Positions 8,114-16,579 are shown, counted from the stretch's first letter. The stretch: DNA of 64,000 bases from Reyranella sp. (GCF_004297265.1 NZ_SCUT01000040.1:62001-126000); one strand, 5' to 3'. Numbers and translations: made by a program. Notes: generated by a model not told the origin, from the sequence alone.

Positions 8114-9567
8114 AGGTTGTGAAGAAACCGCTGGCGATGTGGTCGGAGTTTTGATTCGCTGATCTGGAAGACGGTTCAGCGAGGCATCGATGGCCAAGGG
8201 CAGACCACCGGGATTGCGTGTTGAGACGGCAGTCCGGACGCAGATCGGGTTCCAGCAGAGCAGCCTGGACGATCTTCTGGCGCCCGATCACCGGGCCCGT
8301 CAGGTGTGGGATTACGTCGAGGAGTTGGACCTGTCGTTGTTGTACGGGCGGGTACGAACAACGGTGTCGTCGAGTGGCCGGCCCGCGATCGATCCCGCGA
8401 TTTTGGTGTCGCTATGGCTGTATGCGACCCTGGAAGGGGTCGGCAGCGCGCGTCTGCTGGCCCGTCTTTGCAAGACCGACCTTGCGTGCCTGTGGCTGCT
8501 GGGCGGGGTGAGCGTGAACTACCACACGCTGTCGGACTTCCGCGGCTCGGCAGGGCCTGTGCTGGATGAGCTGCTGTCGCAGTCGCTGACCGGGCTGATC
8601 GCCTCAGGCTCGGTCGATGTGAGGGTGTTGGCGGTCGACGGCATGAAGCTGCAATCGCTGGCGAGCGGCCGTTCGTTCCGCAGTGCCGGGCGTCTGGCGG
8701 AGCTGCATCGGGCATCGGTCGAGACGGTGCGCAAGCTGCGGGCGGAGGTTGACGAGGACCCGGCGGCCTCGGAGCGGCGGATCAAGGCGCGGCGGCTGGC
8801 GGCTGCAGAGGATCGGACACGGCGCCTCGAGAAGGCTCGCCGGGCCCAGGCGAAGATCGAGAAGCGCCGCGACGAGGCGGCGGCCGGGCAGCGTCGCAAG
8901 GAGCCGCGCAAGGATGGCGGCGAGAGCCGGGCCTCGACCAGCGATCCCGACGCGCGGATCATGAAGATGGGGGATGGCAGCTTCCGGGCGGCCTACAACG
9001 TGCAGGTCAAGACCGCGGTGGGCGGCGCCCACGTCGTCGGCGTGTCGGTGACGGACCGGGGCAGCGACTACGGCCTGCTGGGCGAGGCGGTCGGGGAGGT
9101 CGAACGCCGCTATGGCGTGACACCGGACAAGCTGCTGGCGGACGGGGGTTACTTCAGCAAGGCCGACATCGAGACCCTGCATGGGCGAGGCATCGAGCTG
9201 TTCTGTCCCCTGCCGCGAAAGGGCAAAACCGATCCCGCCCTGACCAAGCGCGGCGACGGACCGGGGACCGTCGCCTGGCGGCAGCGCATGGCCGGCGAAC
9301 GGGGCCAGGCCATCTATCGCAAGCGCTTCGCCACCGAGCGGCCGCACGCCCACATGAGGAACCACGGCCTCCGTCGTCTACTCGTGCGCGGCATCGACAA
9401 GGTGAAGGCCATGGTGCTCTGGCATGTCCACGCCTTCAACTTCCTCCAGACCAAACGTCTCGGCCTCGCCTGACCTCACTCAATACATAGCCTCAAGCCA
9501 GATCCTGCCTTCGACCACCCAACTCTCTGCGTTCACCTACCGCCGAAGTCCCATAACTTCACAACCT
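8114..9567 (+). mobile_element. IS1182-type insertion sequence inserted in a palindromic repeat
   Basis: A single transposase gene (8190-9473) is bounded by perfect terminal inverted repeats: AGGTTGTGAAG at 8114-8124 and its complement at 9557-9567. If the neighbouring AG/CT is counted, the match is 13 bp. The hexamer CTGGAG lies directly outside both ends (8108-8113 and 9568-9573), so removing the element and one hexamer restores an intact palindrome like the two other copies in the window. Two bases are shared by inverted repeat and flank, so the ends are certain to about 2 bp. The open frame looks intact, so the element may still be active. Confidence 0.9.
8190..9473 (+). CDS. IS1182 family transposase
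   Basis: A 427-residue transposase. The N-terminal DUF772 domain runs from GFQQSSLDDLLAPDHRAR to the YHTLSDFRG motif near residue 115. The DDE catalytic core has one Asp in LAVDGMKL (about residue 150) and a second in LLADGGYFSKADIE (about residue 320). The Glu is probably in FATERPHAHMRNHGL near the C-terminus, followed by the usual KAMVLWHVHAFNFLQ ending. A basic, alanine-rich linker (about residues 185-240) separates the domains. Length and domain order fit the IS1182 family. The gene has no stop or frameshift. Confidence 0.93.
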   Translation: MAKGRPPGLRVETAVRTQIGFQQSSLDDLLAPDHRARQVWDYVEELDLSLLYGRVRTTVSSSGRPAIDPAILVSLWLYATLEGVGSARLLARLCKTDLACLWLLGGVSVNYHTLSDFRGSAGPVLDELLSQSLTGLIASGSVDVRVLAVDGMKLQSLASGRSFRSAGRLAELHRASVETVRKLRAEVDEDPAASERRIKARRLAAAEDRTRRLEKARRAQAKIEKRRDEAAAGQRRKEPRKDGGESRASTSDPDARIMKMGDGSFRAAYNVQVKTAVGGAHVVGVSVTDRGSDYGLLGEAVGEVERRYGVTPDKLLADGGYFSKADIETLHGRGIELFCPLPRKGKTDPALTKRGDGPGTVAWRQRMAGERGQAIYRKRFATERPHAHMRNHGLRRLLVRGIDKVKAMVLWHVHAFNFLQTKRLGLA

Positions 9568-9573
9568 CTGGAG

Positions 9574-9585
9574 TTGCACGCTCCA
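9574..9585. repeat. Right remainder of palindromic repeat copy 1
   Basis: TTGCACGCTCCA is the outer half of the right arm of the repeat that begins at 8050, separated from it by the IS1182-type element. It ends 7 nt before the stop codon of the convergent LysE gene. Confidence 0.85.
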
Positions 9586-9592
9586 TTGATAG

Positions 9593-10225
9593 TCAGTGCC
9601 TCGAGTCGAACGCCAGCCTCGCGGCCAGGCCGGCGAAGACGGCGCCGAGGAAATATTGCGGCAGGCGGCGCAGGCGGCCTTGTCCGGAGAAGATGCGGCC
9701 GAGGCGGTTCGCGCCCAGGATGACGGCGCCGTTGACCACCAGCCCGATCGCGTTGAGCACGGTCGCGAGCACGAGGATCTGCAATGCCACCGAGCCCGCT
9801 TCCGGCTGAACGAACTGCGGAAACAGCGCGAGCACGAACAGTGCCATCTTCGGATTCAGGAGATTGGTCAGCAGGCCCTGACGGAACATCGTGCCGATCG
9901 CGTGACGGGCGGTGCCACCTTCCGGCGTGAGCGTCACGGCACCGGATCGCACCGTCTTCCAGGCGAGGTAGAGCAGATAGGCCGCGCCGGCGCAGCGCAC
10001 GGCATCGTAGGCGTGCGGCACGATCAGGAAGAGCTGCGACAGGCCGAAGGCTGCCGCCAAGGCATGGCAATAGGTACCGGCCTGGATGCCGGCCAGGGTC
10101 GCGAAGCCCGCCGCTTTCCCCTGGCTCGCGCTGCGCGACGCGATCAGCAGCATGTCGGGGCCCGGCGTCATCGTGAGCGCGAGGGCCGCCAGCCCGAACA
10201 GAGCGAGGGTCGGGAGATCGACCAT
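9593..10225 (-). CDS. LysE family amino-acid exporter
   Basis: A 210-residue inner-membrane protein with about six hydrophobic segments. The start, LALFGLAALALTMTPGPDMLLIASRS, carries the (T)PGPD/N signature of LysE/RhtB exporters, followed by the GxxAG...GIQAGTYCH segment. The conserved loop NLLNPKMALFVLALFPQF is near residue 125. Members export lysine, arginine, homoserine, threonine or related compounds. Its start overlaps the stop of DUF3237 by one base (TGATG), so it is the last gene of a four-gene minus-strand unit. It converges on the IS-interrupted repeat. Confidence 0.92.
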   Translation of the reverse strand: MVDLPTLALFGLAALALTMTPGPDMLLIASRSASQGKAAGFATLAGIQAGTYCHALAAAFGLSQLFLIVPHAYDAVRCAGAAYLLYLAWKTVRSGAVTLTPEGGTARHAIGTMFRQGLLTNLLNPKMALFVLALFPQFVQPEAGSVALQILVLATVLNAIGLVVNGAVILGANRLGRIFSGQGRLRRLPQYFLGAVFAGLAARLAFDSRH

Positions 10226-10695
10226 CAGAGGATCTGGAAGACTTCGTAGACCGGCCCGGTGGGGTCGCGGCGACCGGTCGAGACACAGACGATGCGGTTG
10301 AGGAAACGGTACTTTTCCGACGCCGTCTCGAACCAGGGCGTGGCGCGGAAGTAATACTGGCTGGGATCGACCTTCTCGCCCTTGTTGAGCTGCTCGATCA
10401 CCCAGGCCGGGCCATGGCGCATGCCGCGATAGCTCATGTAGACGAGGTGCCCGTCGTCCGTCTTGAGCGTGAGCCGTACGTCGAGCTGCAGGATGCCGTC
10501 GCGCCGCTGCAGGATCCAGTCGCCTGCCGGCGCCGGCAGGACGATGCCGCGCAATTCCTCGCCCTCGAAGGTGCCGCCCGTGACGGTGGCGATGCGACGG
10601 CGTCCATAGGGCGTCTCGCCGACATCCGTGAAATTCGGGTCGACCTGAAGGGAGAGCGTGAAGAGATGGGTTGAACGGAGAGTCGGTTCGCTCAT
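10225..10695 (-). CDS. DUF3237 domain-containing protein
   Basis: A 156-residue cytoplasmic protein that matches DUF3237 in length and pattern. The central part has a GRRRIATVTGGTFEG-type strand with a glycine turn, PAPAGDWILQRRDGILQLDVR, and the conserved LVYMSYRGMRHG; the end has YYFRATPWFETASEKYRFLNRIVCV. The family forms a small beta barrel of unknown function that is often found beside acyl-CoA and aromatic catabolism genes, as here next to an acyl-CoA synthetase. It starts 22 nt after that gene. Confidence 0.9.
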   Translation of the reverse strand: MSEPTLRSTHLFTLSLQVDPNFTDVGETPYGRRRIATVTGGTFEGEELRGIVLPAPAGDWILQRRDGILQLDVRLTLKTDDGHLVYMSYRGMRHGPAWVIEQLNKGEKVDPSQYYFRATPWFETASEKYRFLNRIVCVSTGRRDPTGPVYEVFQIL

Positions 10696-10717
10696 GCTGA
10701 TCCTCGAATCTTGGCCG

Positions 10718-12331
10718 TCAGATCCTGGCCGTCCGGCCTTCCCAATAGGGGGCCCTGAGTTCGCGCTTCATGATCTTGCCGATGGTGCTACGCGGAAGCG
10801 AGTCGCGGAATTCAACGGCGACGAGCCGCTGCGTCTTGCTGAGCTGGCCGTTCGCCCATTCGCGCACCGCTTCTTCCGTGATGGTCGCCCCGCTGCGGCG
10901 CACGCAGAGCGCCATCGGCGATTCGCCCCACTGGTCGCTCGGCACGCCGATCACGGCGACGTCGATCACGTCGGGATGCTTCAGCAGGAGCACCTCGATA
11001 TCGGCGGCATAGACGTTGAAGCCGCCCGAGATGATCATGTCCTTCTTGCGATCGAGCAGGATCAGGAACCCGTCCTCGTCGAGCTTGCCCATGTCGCCCG
11101 ACTTGAAGAACAGACGGCCGTCGGCGTCGTACCAGAAGAGTTCGCGCGTCCTGTCGTCCTGCTTGTAGTAGCCCTTCATCATCATCTCGGCGCGACCGGC
11201 AATCTCGCCGACCTCACCCTGGGGCAATTCCCGGCCCTGCTCGTCGAGGATCCTGAGCTCGACGCCGAAGCCTGCCTTGCCCACCGTATGAAGCTTGTCG
11301 GGATGGAGGTTGGCTTCGAGCATGCAGCTCCCACCGCCTTCCGTCAGGCCGTAGATCTCGATCAGCCGGCCAGGCCAGCGCTTCAGGCAGTCGGCCTTGA
11401 CCTGAGCCCTTAGCGGCGCGCTGGTCGAGAGCTTGGCCTTGAAGGCGCCGAGGTCGTACTTGTCGAAATCGGGATGGGCGAGGATGCGCTGGTACTGCAC
11501 CGGCACCAGCATGGCATGCGTCACCCGCTCGCTCTGTGCCAGTTCGAGGAACTTCACCACGTCCGACTTGCGCATCAGGATCGAGGTGCCGCCGACGCCG
11601 ACGGTCGCCAGCAGGGCGACCAGCGTCGTGTTGGAATAGAGCGGCGTCGAGACCAGCGAGATCGTGTCCGGCCCATAATCGAAGGCCGGGAAGCGCACGG
11701 GAAGCTGGCTGCGCAGCGCATGAGAATGAAGGATGCCCTTGGGCAGACCGGTCGTGCCGGAACTGTAGATGATGTTGAAATCGTCCAGCGGCTCGATCGC
11801 CGCCTCGAACGGCGCATCGCTCACCGGCGCCAGCCAGTCCTCGAAATCCTGCCAACCCGGGCGAGCGAAGTCGTAGGCGATGCGGCCACCGGTCACCAGC
11901 TTGGTCAGCCGCCCTTCGTAGGGCTCCACAAGGGCGCGGTACTGGTCCGACAGGAACAGGACCTTGGCGTCGCAATCGTCGAGCATCTTCTCGAGCGCAT
12001 CGGCCGCCGCCATGGTCGAGAGCGGCACGACGCAGACGCCGGCGCGCAGACCGCCCATGAAGGTTTCGAGGTACTCGATCGAGTTGGCGGCCAGGATGGC
12101 GATCTTGTCGCCCCGGCCCAGTCCCATCTCCGACAGACGCCGTGCGATCCGGTTGATGCGGGCGTCGAAAGCCTTCCAGCTCCTCACCACCCCGTCGCAC
12201 TTCACCGCCGGCTTGTCCGGATGGCTCCCGGCATGCCGCGCGACCAGTGCCGGGATCGACGTGAAATCGGGGATGTCGTCGATGACCGGCTGGGGAACGA
12301 TGGGCTGGTCGGGGCTCACGGGCCGGCTCAT
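10718..12331 (-). CDS. AMP-dependent acyl-CoA synthetase/ligase
   Basis: A 537-residue member of the ANL superfamily. The phosphate-binding motif YSSGTTGLPKG lies at about residues 188-198, the adenine motif EIYGLTEGGG near 330, the hinge SGDMGKLDEDGFLILLDRKKDMI near 415, and the C-terminal catalytic lysine in RSTIGKIMKREL. It would adenylate a fatty or aromatic acid and join it to CoA; the acid cannot be named. The neighbours are rhodanese (10 nt upstream), DUF3237 and LysE, so the unit looks like a small catabolic operon. Confidence 0.92.
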   Translation of the reverse strand: MSRPVSPDQPIVPQPVIDDIPDFTSIPALVARHAGSHPDKPAVKCDGVVRSWKAFDARINRIARRLSEMGLGRGDKIAILAANSIEYLETFMGGLRAGVCVVPLSTMAAADALEKMLDDCDAKVLFLSDQYRALVEPYEGRLTKLVTGGRIAYDFARPGWQDFEDWLAPVSDAPFEAAIEPLDDFNIIYSSGTTGLPKGILHSHALRSQLPVRFPAFDYGPDTISLVSTPLYSNTTLVALLATVGVGGTSILMRKSDVVKFLELAQSERVTHAMLVPVQYQRILAHPDFDKYDLGAFKAKLSTSAPLRAQVKADCLKRWPGRLIEIYGLTEGGGSCMLEANLHPDKLHTVGKAGFGVELRILDEQGRELPQGEVGEIAGRAEMMMKGYYKQDDRTRELFWYDADGRLFFKSGDMGKLDEDGFLILLDRKKDMIISGGFNVYAADIEVLLLKHPDVIDVAVIGVPSDQWGESPMALCVRRSGATITEEAVREWANGQLSKTQRLVAVEFRDSLPRSTIGKIMKRELRAPYWEGRTARI

Positions 12332-12341
12332 GGGCCGCGCC

Positions 12342-12749
12342 CTACTTCTTGGGCTCGACCGTCTCCACCGGGCCGCCGGCCTTCTTCCAGGCGCCGAAGC
12401 CGCCTTCGAAATGGGCGACGGGCGTCAGGCCCATGTCCTGCGCCGTCTTGGTCGACAGCGCGGAGCGCCAGGCGCCGGCGCAGAAGAACACGAACTTGTT
12501 GCCGGTCTGGAAGTAATCCTTGGCGTAGGGGCTGTGGGGATCGATCCACATTTCCAGCATGCCGCGCGTCACGTTGATGGCGCCGGGAATGGTCCCGTCG
12601 CGCCACAGTTCGCGCGGATCGCGGATATCGATGAAGGTCACGCCCGGCTGGCCATGGATCTTCATCGCCTCTTCGAGCGACAACGTCTCGATCTGGCTGT
12701 TGGCCTCGTCGACCATCTGCTGGACCGTCTTCTTGATCTCAAGCGGCAT
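12342..12749 (-). CDS. Rhodanese-like domain protein
   Basis: A 135-residue single-domain rhodanese. It has the FIDIRDPRELWRDGTIPGAINVTRG start of the fold (read as one strand-turn-strand block) and the active-site loop CAGAWRSALST, with the persulfide-forming Cys in FVFFCAGAWR near residue 90. The last part, MGLTPVAHFEGGFGAWKKAGGPV, is typical of sulfurtransferases. Substrate and sulfur acceptor are unknown. AGGAGGG lies just upstream of the ATG. It heads the minus-strand unit with the acyl-CoA synthetase. Confidence 0.92.
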   Translation of the reverse strand: MPLEIKKTVQQMVDEANSQIETLSLEEAMKIHGQPGVTFIDIRDPRELWRDGTIPGAINVTRGMLEMWIDPHSPYAKDYFQTGNKFVFFCAGAWRSALSTKTAQDMGLTPVAHFEGGFGAWKKAGGPVETVEPKK

Positions 12750-12841
12750 CGAACCCTCCTACGCGCTTCCTTGGAGCGTCAGTAGCATTTTGGCCGCAGC
12801 ACGCAAACGACGGCCCGCTCGCCGCGTGAAAATCCTCGTGG

Positions 12842-14890
12842 CTATTTTTCGCCGGCCTCGGGGATGGCCTTCATCTCCTCGAGCCACACGTCGGGGCTGC
12901 CGTCCGACGGCGCCCGCCAGTCGCCGCGCGGAGACAGCGAACCGCCGGACGAGATCTTCGGACCGTTGGGCAGCGCCGAGCGCTTGAACTGGTTGGTGAA
13001 GAAGCGGCGCAGGAACAGCGCCAGCCAGCTGCGGATCTCCTCCAGCGTGTAGGCGCGCCGCGTTCCTTCCGGCAGGTTGGCCGGCCAGGCGCCCCTCTCG
13101 ATGTCGTGCCAGGCATTCCACGCCAGGAAGGCGATCTTCGACGGGCGATAGCCGAGCCGCGTCAGGTAGAAGAGATTGAAATCCTGCAGCGAATAGGGCC
13201 CCACGAAGCTCTCGGTCGCCTGCACCACGCCCTTCTCGCCGGCCGGGATCAGCTCGGGCGAGATCTCGGTGTTCAGGATGTCGATCAGGATGTCCGCCGT
13301 CTCCTTGCTCACGTCGCCCGAGGCGGCGACGAAGCGGATCAGATGCTGGATCAGCGTCTTGGAGACCGAGCCGTTCGGATTGTAGTGGGACATGTGATCG
13401 CCCACGCCGTAGGTGCACCAGCCAAGGCCGAGTTCGGAGAGATCGCCGGTGCCGACGACCATGCCGCGCTGCTGGTTGGCCAGGCGGAACAGATAGTCGG
13501 TGCGCAGGCCCGCCTGTACGTTCTCGAAGGTGATGTCGTAGACCTTCTCGCCCTTACCGAACGGATGGCCGATGTCGGCCAGCATCTGCGTCGCGGCCGG
13601 CTTGATGTCGATCTCGGCCGCCGTGACGCCCAGCGCCTTCATCAGCCGCCAGGCGTTGGTGTGTGTCTTGTCCGACGTGCCGAAGCCCGGCATCGTGTAG
13701 GCGAAGACGTTCTTGCGGCTGAGGCCGAGCTGATCCATCGCCCGGCAGATGACGATCAGCGCATGCGTCGAATCGAGGCCGCCCGACACGCCGATGACGG
13801 CATTCTCGGTGCGGCTCGACCGCAGGCGCTGCGCCAGCCCCTGGACCTGGATGTTGTAGGCCTCGTAGCAATTGTCGCGCAGCTTGGCGGGATCCGACGG
13901 CACGTACGGGAAGCGCTCGATGGCGCGGTCCAGCGCAACGCTGTCCTTCGGCGGATCGAAGGCGAACGGCAACGTCCGGAAGCGCTCGACCCTCTCCTTC
14001 TCCTGCAGCGCGCAATCGGCGAAGCCGTTGTAGCGCAGGCGCTCCTGGCGGATGCGGCCGACATCGACGTCGGCCTGGATCATCGTCGACTCCTTCTCGA
14101 AGCGCGACGACTCGACGAGCTGGTCGCCGAGCTCATAGATGGCGGCGTGGCCGTCCCAGGCAAGGTCGGTCGTCGACTCGCCCGGCCCCGATGCCGAATA
14201 GGCGTAGGCCGCAACCGCCCGCATGGACTGGCTGCCGCATAGAAGACGCCGCGCCTCGGCCTTGCCGATCGTGATGTTGCTGGCCGACAGGTTCACCAGA
14301 AGCTCGGCGCCCGCGAGAGCCGCGTGGCTCGACGGCGGGATCGGCACCCAAACGTCCTCGCAGATCTCGACATGGAAGGTGAGATCGACACCGGTCGCCT
14401 TGAAGAGAAGATCGGTGCCGAACGGCACGGTCTGGCCGGCCAGCTCGATCTCGCTGGCAATCACGTTGGCGCCGGAGATGAAGTGCCGCTTCTCGTAGAA
14501 CTCGCGATAGTTCGGCAGGTAGGTCTTGGGCACGACGCCCAGCACCTTGCCACGATGCACGACGACGGCCGTATTGTAGAGACGGCTCGATATCCTGAGC
14601 GGCGCACCGACGATCAGCACGGGAAAGAGTCCGCGCGACGCCTCGACGACCTTGGCCACCGACCGTTCGACCTCGTCGAGCAGCGCGTCCTGCAGAAGCA
14701 GGTCCTCGATGGCGTAGGAAGACAGGCCGAGTTCGGGGAAGACCATGACCGCCGCCCGCGCCTTGTCGCCCTGGGCCGCGAGTTTCAGCGTCTCCGCCAG
14801 ATTGTAGGCCGCATCGGCCACGCGGGTGCGTGGCACGCAGCAGGCCACGCGCACGAACTCGTGGGAATAGAGCGAGAAGAAATCGGACAT
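12842..14890 (-). CDS. nadE: Glutamine-dependent NAD(+) synthetase
   Basis: A 682-residue two-domain enzyme. The N-terminal nitrilase-type glutaminase has Glu in FPELGLSSYAIEDL, Lys in PKTYLPNYREFYEKR and Cys in VEICEDVWVP. The C-terminal synthetase carries the ATP pyrophosphatase loop SGGLDST at about residue 369, plus GTGDLSELGLGWCTYG and FLTRLGYRPSKIAFL-type elements near the end. It makes NAD from deamido-NAD, ATP and glutamine-derived ammonia. I chose the ATG at 14890, which has GGAG five bases before it, rather than an ATG 15 bases further upstream. It follows the lasso-type precursor gene on the same strand by about 120 nt. Confidence 0.95.
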   Translation of the reverse strand: MSDFFSLYSHEFVRVACCVPRTRVADAAYNLAETLKLAAQGDKARAAVMVFPELGLSSYAIEDLLLQDALLDEVERSVAKVVEASRGLFPVLIVGAPLRISSRLYNTAVVVHRGKVLGVVPKTYLPNYREFYEKRHFISGANVIASEIELAGQTVPFGTDLLFKATGVDLTFHVEICEDVWVPIPPSSHAALAGAELLVNLSASNITIGKAEARRLLCGSQSMRAVAAYAYSASGPGESTTDLAWDGHAAIYELGDQLVESSRFEKESTMIQADVDVGRIRQERLRYNGFADCALQEKERVERFRTLPFAFDPPKDSVALDRAIERFPYVPSDPAKLRDNCYEAYNIQVQGLAQRLRSSRTENAVIGVSGGLDSTHALIVICRAMDQLGLSRKNVFAYTMPGFGTSDKTHTNAWRLMKALGVTAAEIDIKPAATQMLADIGHPFGKGEKVYDITFENVQAGLRTDYLFRLANQQRGMVVGTGDLSELGLGWCTYGVGDHMSHYNPNGSVSKTLIQHLIRFVAASGDVSKETADILIDILNTEISPELIPAGEKGVVQATESFVGPYSLQDFNLFYLTRLGYRPSKIAFLAWNAWHDIERGAWPANLPEGTRRAYTLEEIRSWLALFLRRFFTNQFKRSALPNGPKISSGGSLSPRGDWRAPSDGSPDVWLEEMKAIPEAGEK

Positions 14891-15011
14891 CGGGACTCCA
14901 GCCATTCTCTACAGGTGCCCCGATGCTGGCTTCCAATCAAGGGGTGGCGAAGATGCAAAGCCTCACGGCACGGCTCGCCGTCGCCTCGCAAACAGCGATC
15001 CGCCCAGCCAC

Positions 15012-15179
15012 CTACCAGCTTGTGCGCTTCTGATTGCCCGTCTGCTGGCCGTCTTTGTTGCCCTTGTGGCCGATGGACTGAGTCAAGTCCTTCAGGGTTC
15101 CCAAGCGCTGAAGCACGGGCGGGGAGTACGTCCTCTTGTCCGCCGTCTGCTCAAAGCGATGATCTGTATTGCCGTCCAT
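15012..15179 (-). CDS. Orphan lasso-peptide-type RiPP precursor
   Basis: A 55-residue peptide. Counting back from Ser35 as core position 1, the leader has Tyr at -17, Pro at -14, Leu at -12, Gly at -8 and Thr at -2 (YSPPVLQRLGTLKDLTQ), exactly the canonical lasso leader pattern recognised by the B1 protein and protease. The 21-residue core starts SIGHKGNKD; Asp9 is its only acidic residue and sits at the right place for a nine-residue macrolactam ring. The tail is polar and basic and ends in Trp. No cyclase, protease, B1 or ABC exporter gene is in the window. The reading frame is open up to a TTG at 15230, but ATG 15179 gives a normal precursor length; the ribosome site is weak. Confidence 0.72.
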   Translation of the reverse strand: MDGNTDHRFEQTADKRTYSPPVLQRLGTLKDLTQSIGHKGNKDGQQTGNQKRTSW

Positions 15180-15333
15180 ACCGCCATACTCGTCATGAAA
15201 AAGACTGTCACGGCGCCGCAAAAATCGCAATCGAAGGCCCGCGCGAGCGCCGCCGTTGACGCAAAGTTGACGAGCGCCGGGGAGCGCGGGAGGCGCACAC
15301 GGAACGCAGCTCTTCGAAAACAGAAAAAGGCGA

Positions 15334-15408
15334 TGGTGGGCGCGACAGGGATCGAACCTGTGGCCACTGCCATGTCAAGACAGTGCTCTACCGCTGAGCT
15401 ACGCGCCC
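15334..15408 (-). tRNA. tRNA-Val(GAC)
   Basis: A full cloverleaf on the minus strand: 7-bp acceptor stem GGGCGCG/CGCGCCC, D arm GCTC-loop-GAGC, anticodon stem CTGTC/GGCAG around loop TTGACAT with anticodon GAC, a 5-nt variable loop, and T arm ACAGG-TTCGATC-CCTGT. Discriminator A is followed by an encoded CCA (15334-15336). It reads GUC and GUU valine codons. It lies upstream of the lasso-type precursor gene on the same strand and diverges from the amidohydrolase gene. Confidence 0.97.
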
Positions 15409-15534
15409 ATCACCTGCTGTTGCCGGGGTCCAGGACCAACCGGTAACGCGGAAGCCCGGTCGTCTACATTGCCGCAAACGGATTGGCAAGAGCGCGAGGG
15501 TGACGCGCCCCCTCCCAGCCGCTATGAGCATGGG

Positions 15535-16440
15535 ATGGATTTTCTTCCGGTCCTGCCCGATCACGAGGCCCTGGATTGCCGGCTGCCGGCGCACCAGACG
15601 GTTCCGGTGGTCGTGGCCTCGCCGCACAGCGGCTCGATCTACCCTGCGGCCTTTCTCGAGCAGGCCGCCGTTCCGCTCGCAGCCCTTCGCCGGGCGGAAG
15701 ACGCCTTCGTCGACGAGCTGTTCGCCGCCGCCCCGTCGCTCGGCATGCCGTTGCTGGCCGCCCGTTTTCCCCGCTCCTACGTCGACGCCAACCGCGAGCC
15801 CTACGAACTCGATCCAGGCATGTTCGAGGGACCACTTCCGCGACCGTTGAACCATCGCACCACCAGAGTGGCCGCCGGTCTCGGCATGATCCCGCGGGTC
15901 GCGGCCAGCGGCGAGGCGATCTACCGCGGCCGTGTCCCCTCCGACATGATCGAGCACCGGCTGGAAACCTGCTGGCGGCCCTATCACCAGACCCTGTCCC
16001 TGCTGGTGGAGCACACCTACAGCACGTTCGGCGGCGCGCTGCTGATCGATGCCCATTCGATGCCCTCCTCGGCCTCCAACCTCGGCGCGCGCGACCGCGA
16101 CCAGCGGGTCGACATCGTGCTGGGAGACAATCACGGGGAAGCCTGTGCGCCGGCATTCACAGCAGCTGCGGAGCGGTGGTTTCGCGCACGCGGCCTGCGC
16201 GTCCTGCGCAACCAGCCCTACGCGGGCGGCTTCACGACCCAGCGCTACGGTCGGCCGGCGCTAGCGCGCCATACACTCCAGATCGAGATCAACCGGGCGC
16301 TCTATATGGACGAGGCCCGGCACGAGAGGCTCCCGGTCGCGGGCGTCTTCGCCCGTCTGATCACCGGCCTGCTCGAGGAAATGGGCCAGCAGGCGCACGA
16401 GACCTTGCAGTCCCCGCCGCGCCCCCTGGCCGCCGAATAA
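15535..16440 (+). CDS. hutG: N-formylglutamate amidohydrolase
   Basis: A 301-residue amidohydrolase of the FGase (HutG-2) family. VVVASPHSGSIYPAAFLEQ carries the first zinc-ligand histidine, ARFPRSYVDANREPYELD the signature that follows, and LLIDAHSMPSSAS the second metal histidine; the C-terminal GGFTTQRYGRP...HTLQIEINRALYMDE completes the active site. It hydrolyses N-formyl-L-glutamate to glutamate and formate in histidine breakdown, or related N-acyl amino acids. No other hut gene is nearby. I use ATG 15535; an in-frame TTG at 15469 is less likely. The sRNA gene on the other strand ends just past its stop. Confidence 0.9.
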   Translation: MDFLPVLPDHEALDCRLPAHQTVPVVVASPHSGSIYPAAFLEQAAVPLAALRRAEDAFVDELFAAAPSLGMPLLAARFPRSYVDANREPYELDPGMFEGPLPRPLNHRTTRVAAGLGMIPRVAASGEAIYRGRVPSDMIEHRLETCWRPYHQTLSLLVEHTYSTFGGALLIDAHSMPSSASNLGARDRDQRVDIVLGDNHGEACAPAFTAAAERWFRARGLRVLRNQPYAGGFTTQRYGRPALARHTLQIEINRALYMDEARHERLPVAGVFARLITGLLEEMGQQAHETLQSPPRPLAAE

Positions 16441-16473
16441 AGCTGCCGATCATTCGCCGGACCACGTTCAGAC

Positions 16474-16503
16474 AAAAAAAAGGGGCCGTGACAAGCACGG
16501 CCC
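16474..16503 (-). terminator. Rho-independent terminator of the small RNA
   Basis: Eight-bp stem GGGCCGTG at 16483-16490 pairing with CACGGCCC at 16496-16503, loop of 5 nt, and on the minus strand a run of eight T (complement of 16474-16481). On the plus strand there is no T run, so it serves the minus-strand transcript. It also lies 42 nt after the amidohydrolase stop. Confidence 0.85.
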
Positions 16504-16574
16504 GAGTTTAGGGAGGAAACGCCCAAGACGGGCATACAGCAAACAAAGAGGCTACCGAGGTAGCGTTTGCTGCC
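16474..16574 (-). ncRNA. mmgR: Small RNA resembling the alphaproteobacterial alpha-r8/mmgR family
   Basis: Read on the minus strand, this stretch forms a 5' hairpin (GGGC-AGCAAAC pairing with GTTTGCT-GCCC around an inner GCTACC/GGTAGC helix). A single-stranded TTTCCTCCCT decamer follows (16507-16516), then a GC-rich terminator stem GGGCCGTG/CACGGCCC with a run of eight T. The unpaired UUUCCUCCCU followed by a Rho-independent terminator is the hallmark of the mmgR sRNA family, which affects polyhydroxybutyrate storage in Sinorhizobium. The decamer is complementary to ribosome-binding sites. The 5' end is placed from a promoter at 16580-16608 and is approximate. Confidence 0.75.
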
Positions 16575-16579
16575 CGCTA

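Noticed and set aside
12842..14890. Possibility that the amidotransferase next to the lasso-type precursor is its cyclase
   Set aside because: The protein has a nitrilase-type glutaminase and NAD-synthetase P-loop with full NadE length, not the asparagine-synthetase-like fold of lasso C proteins.
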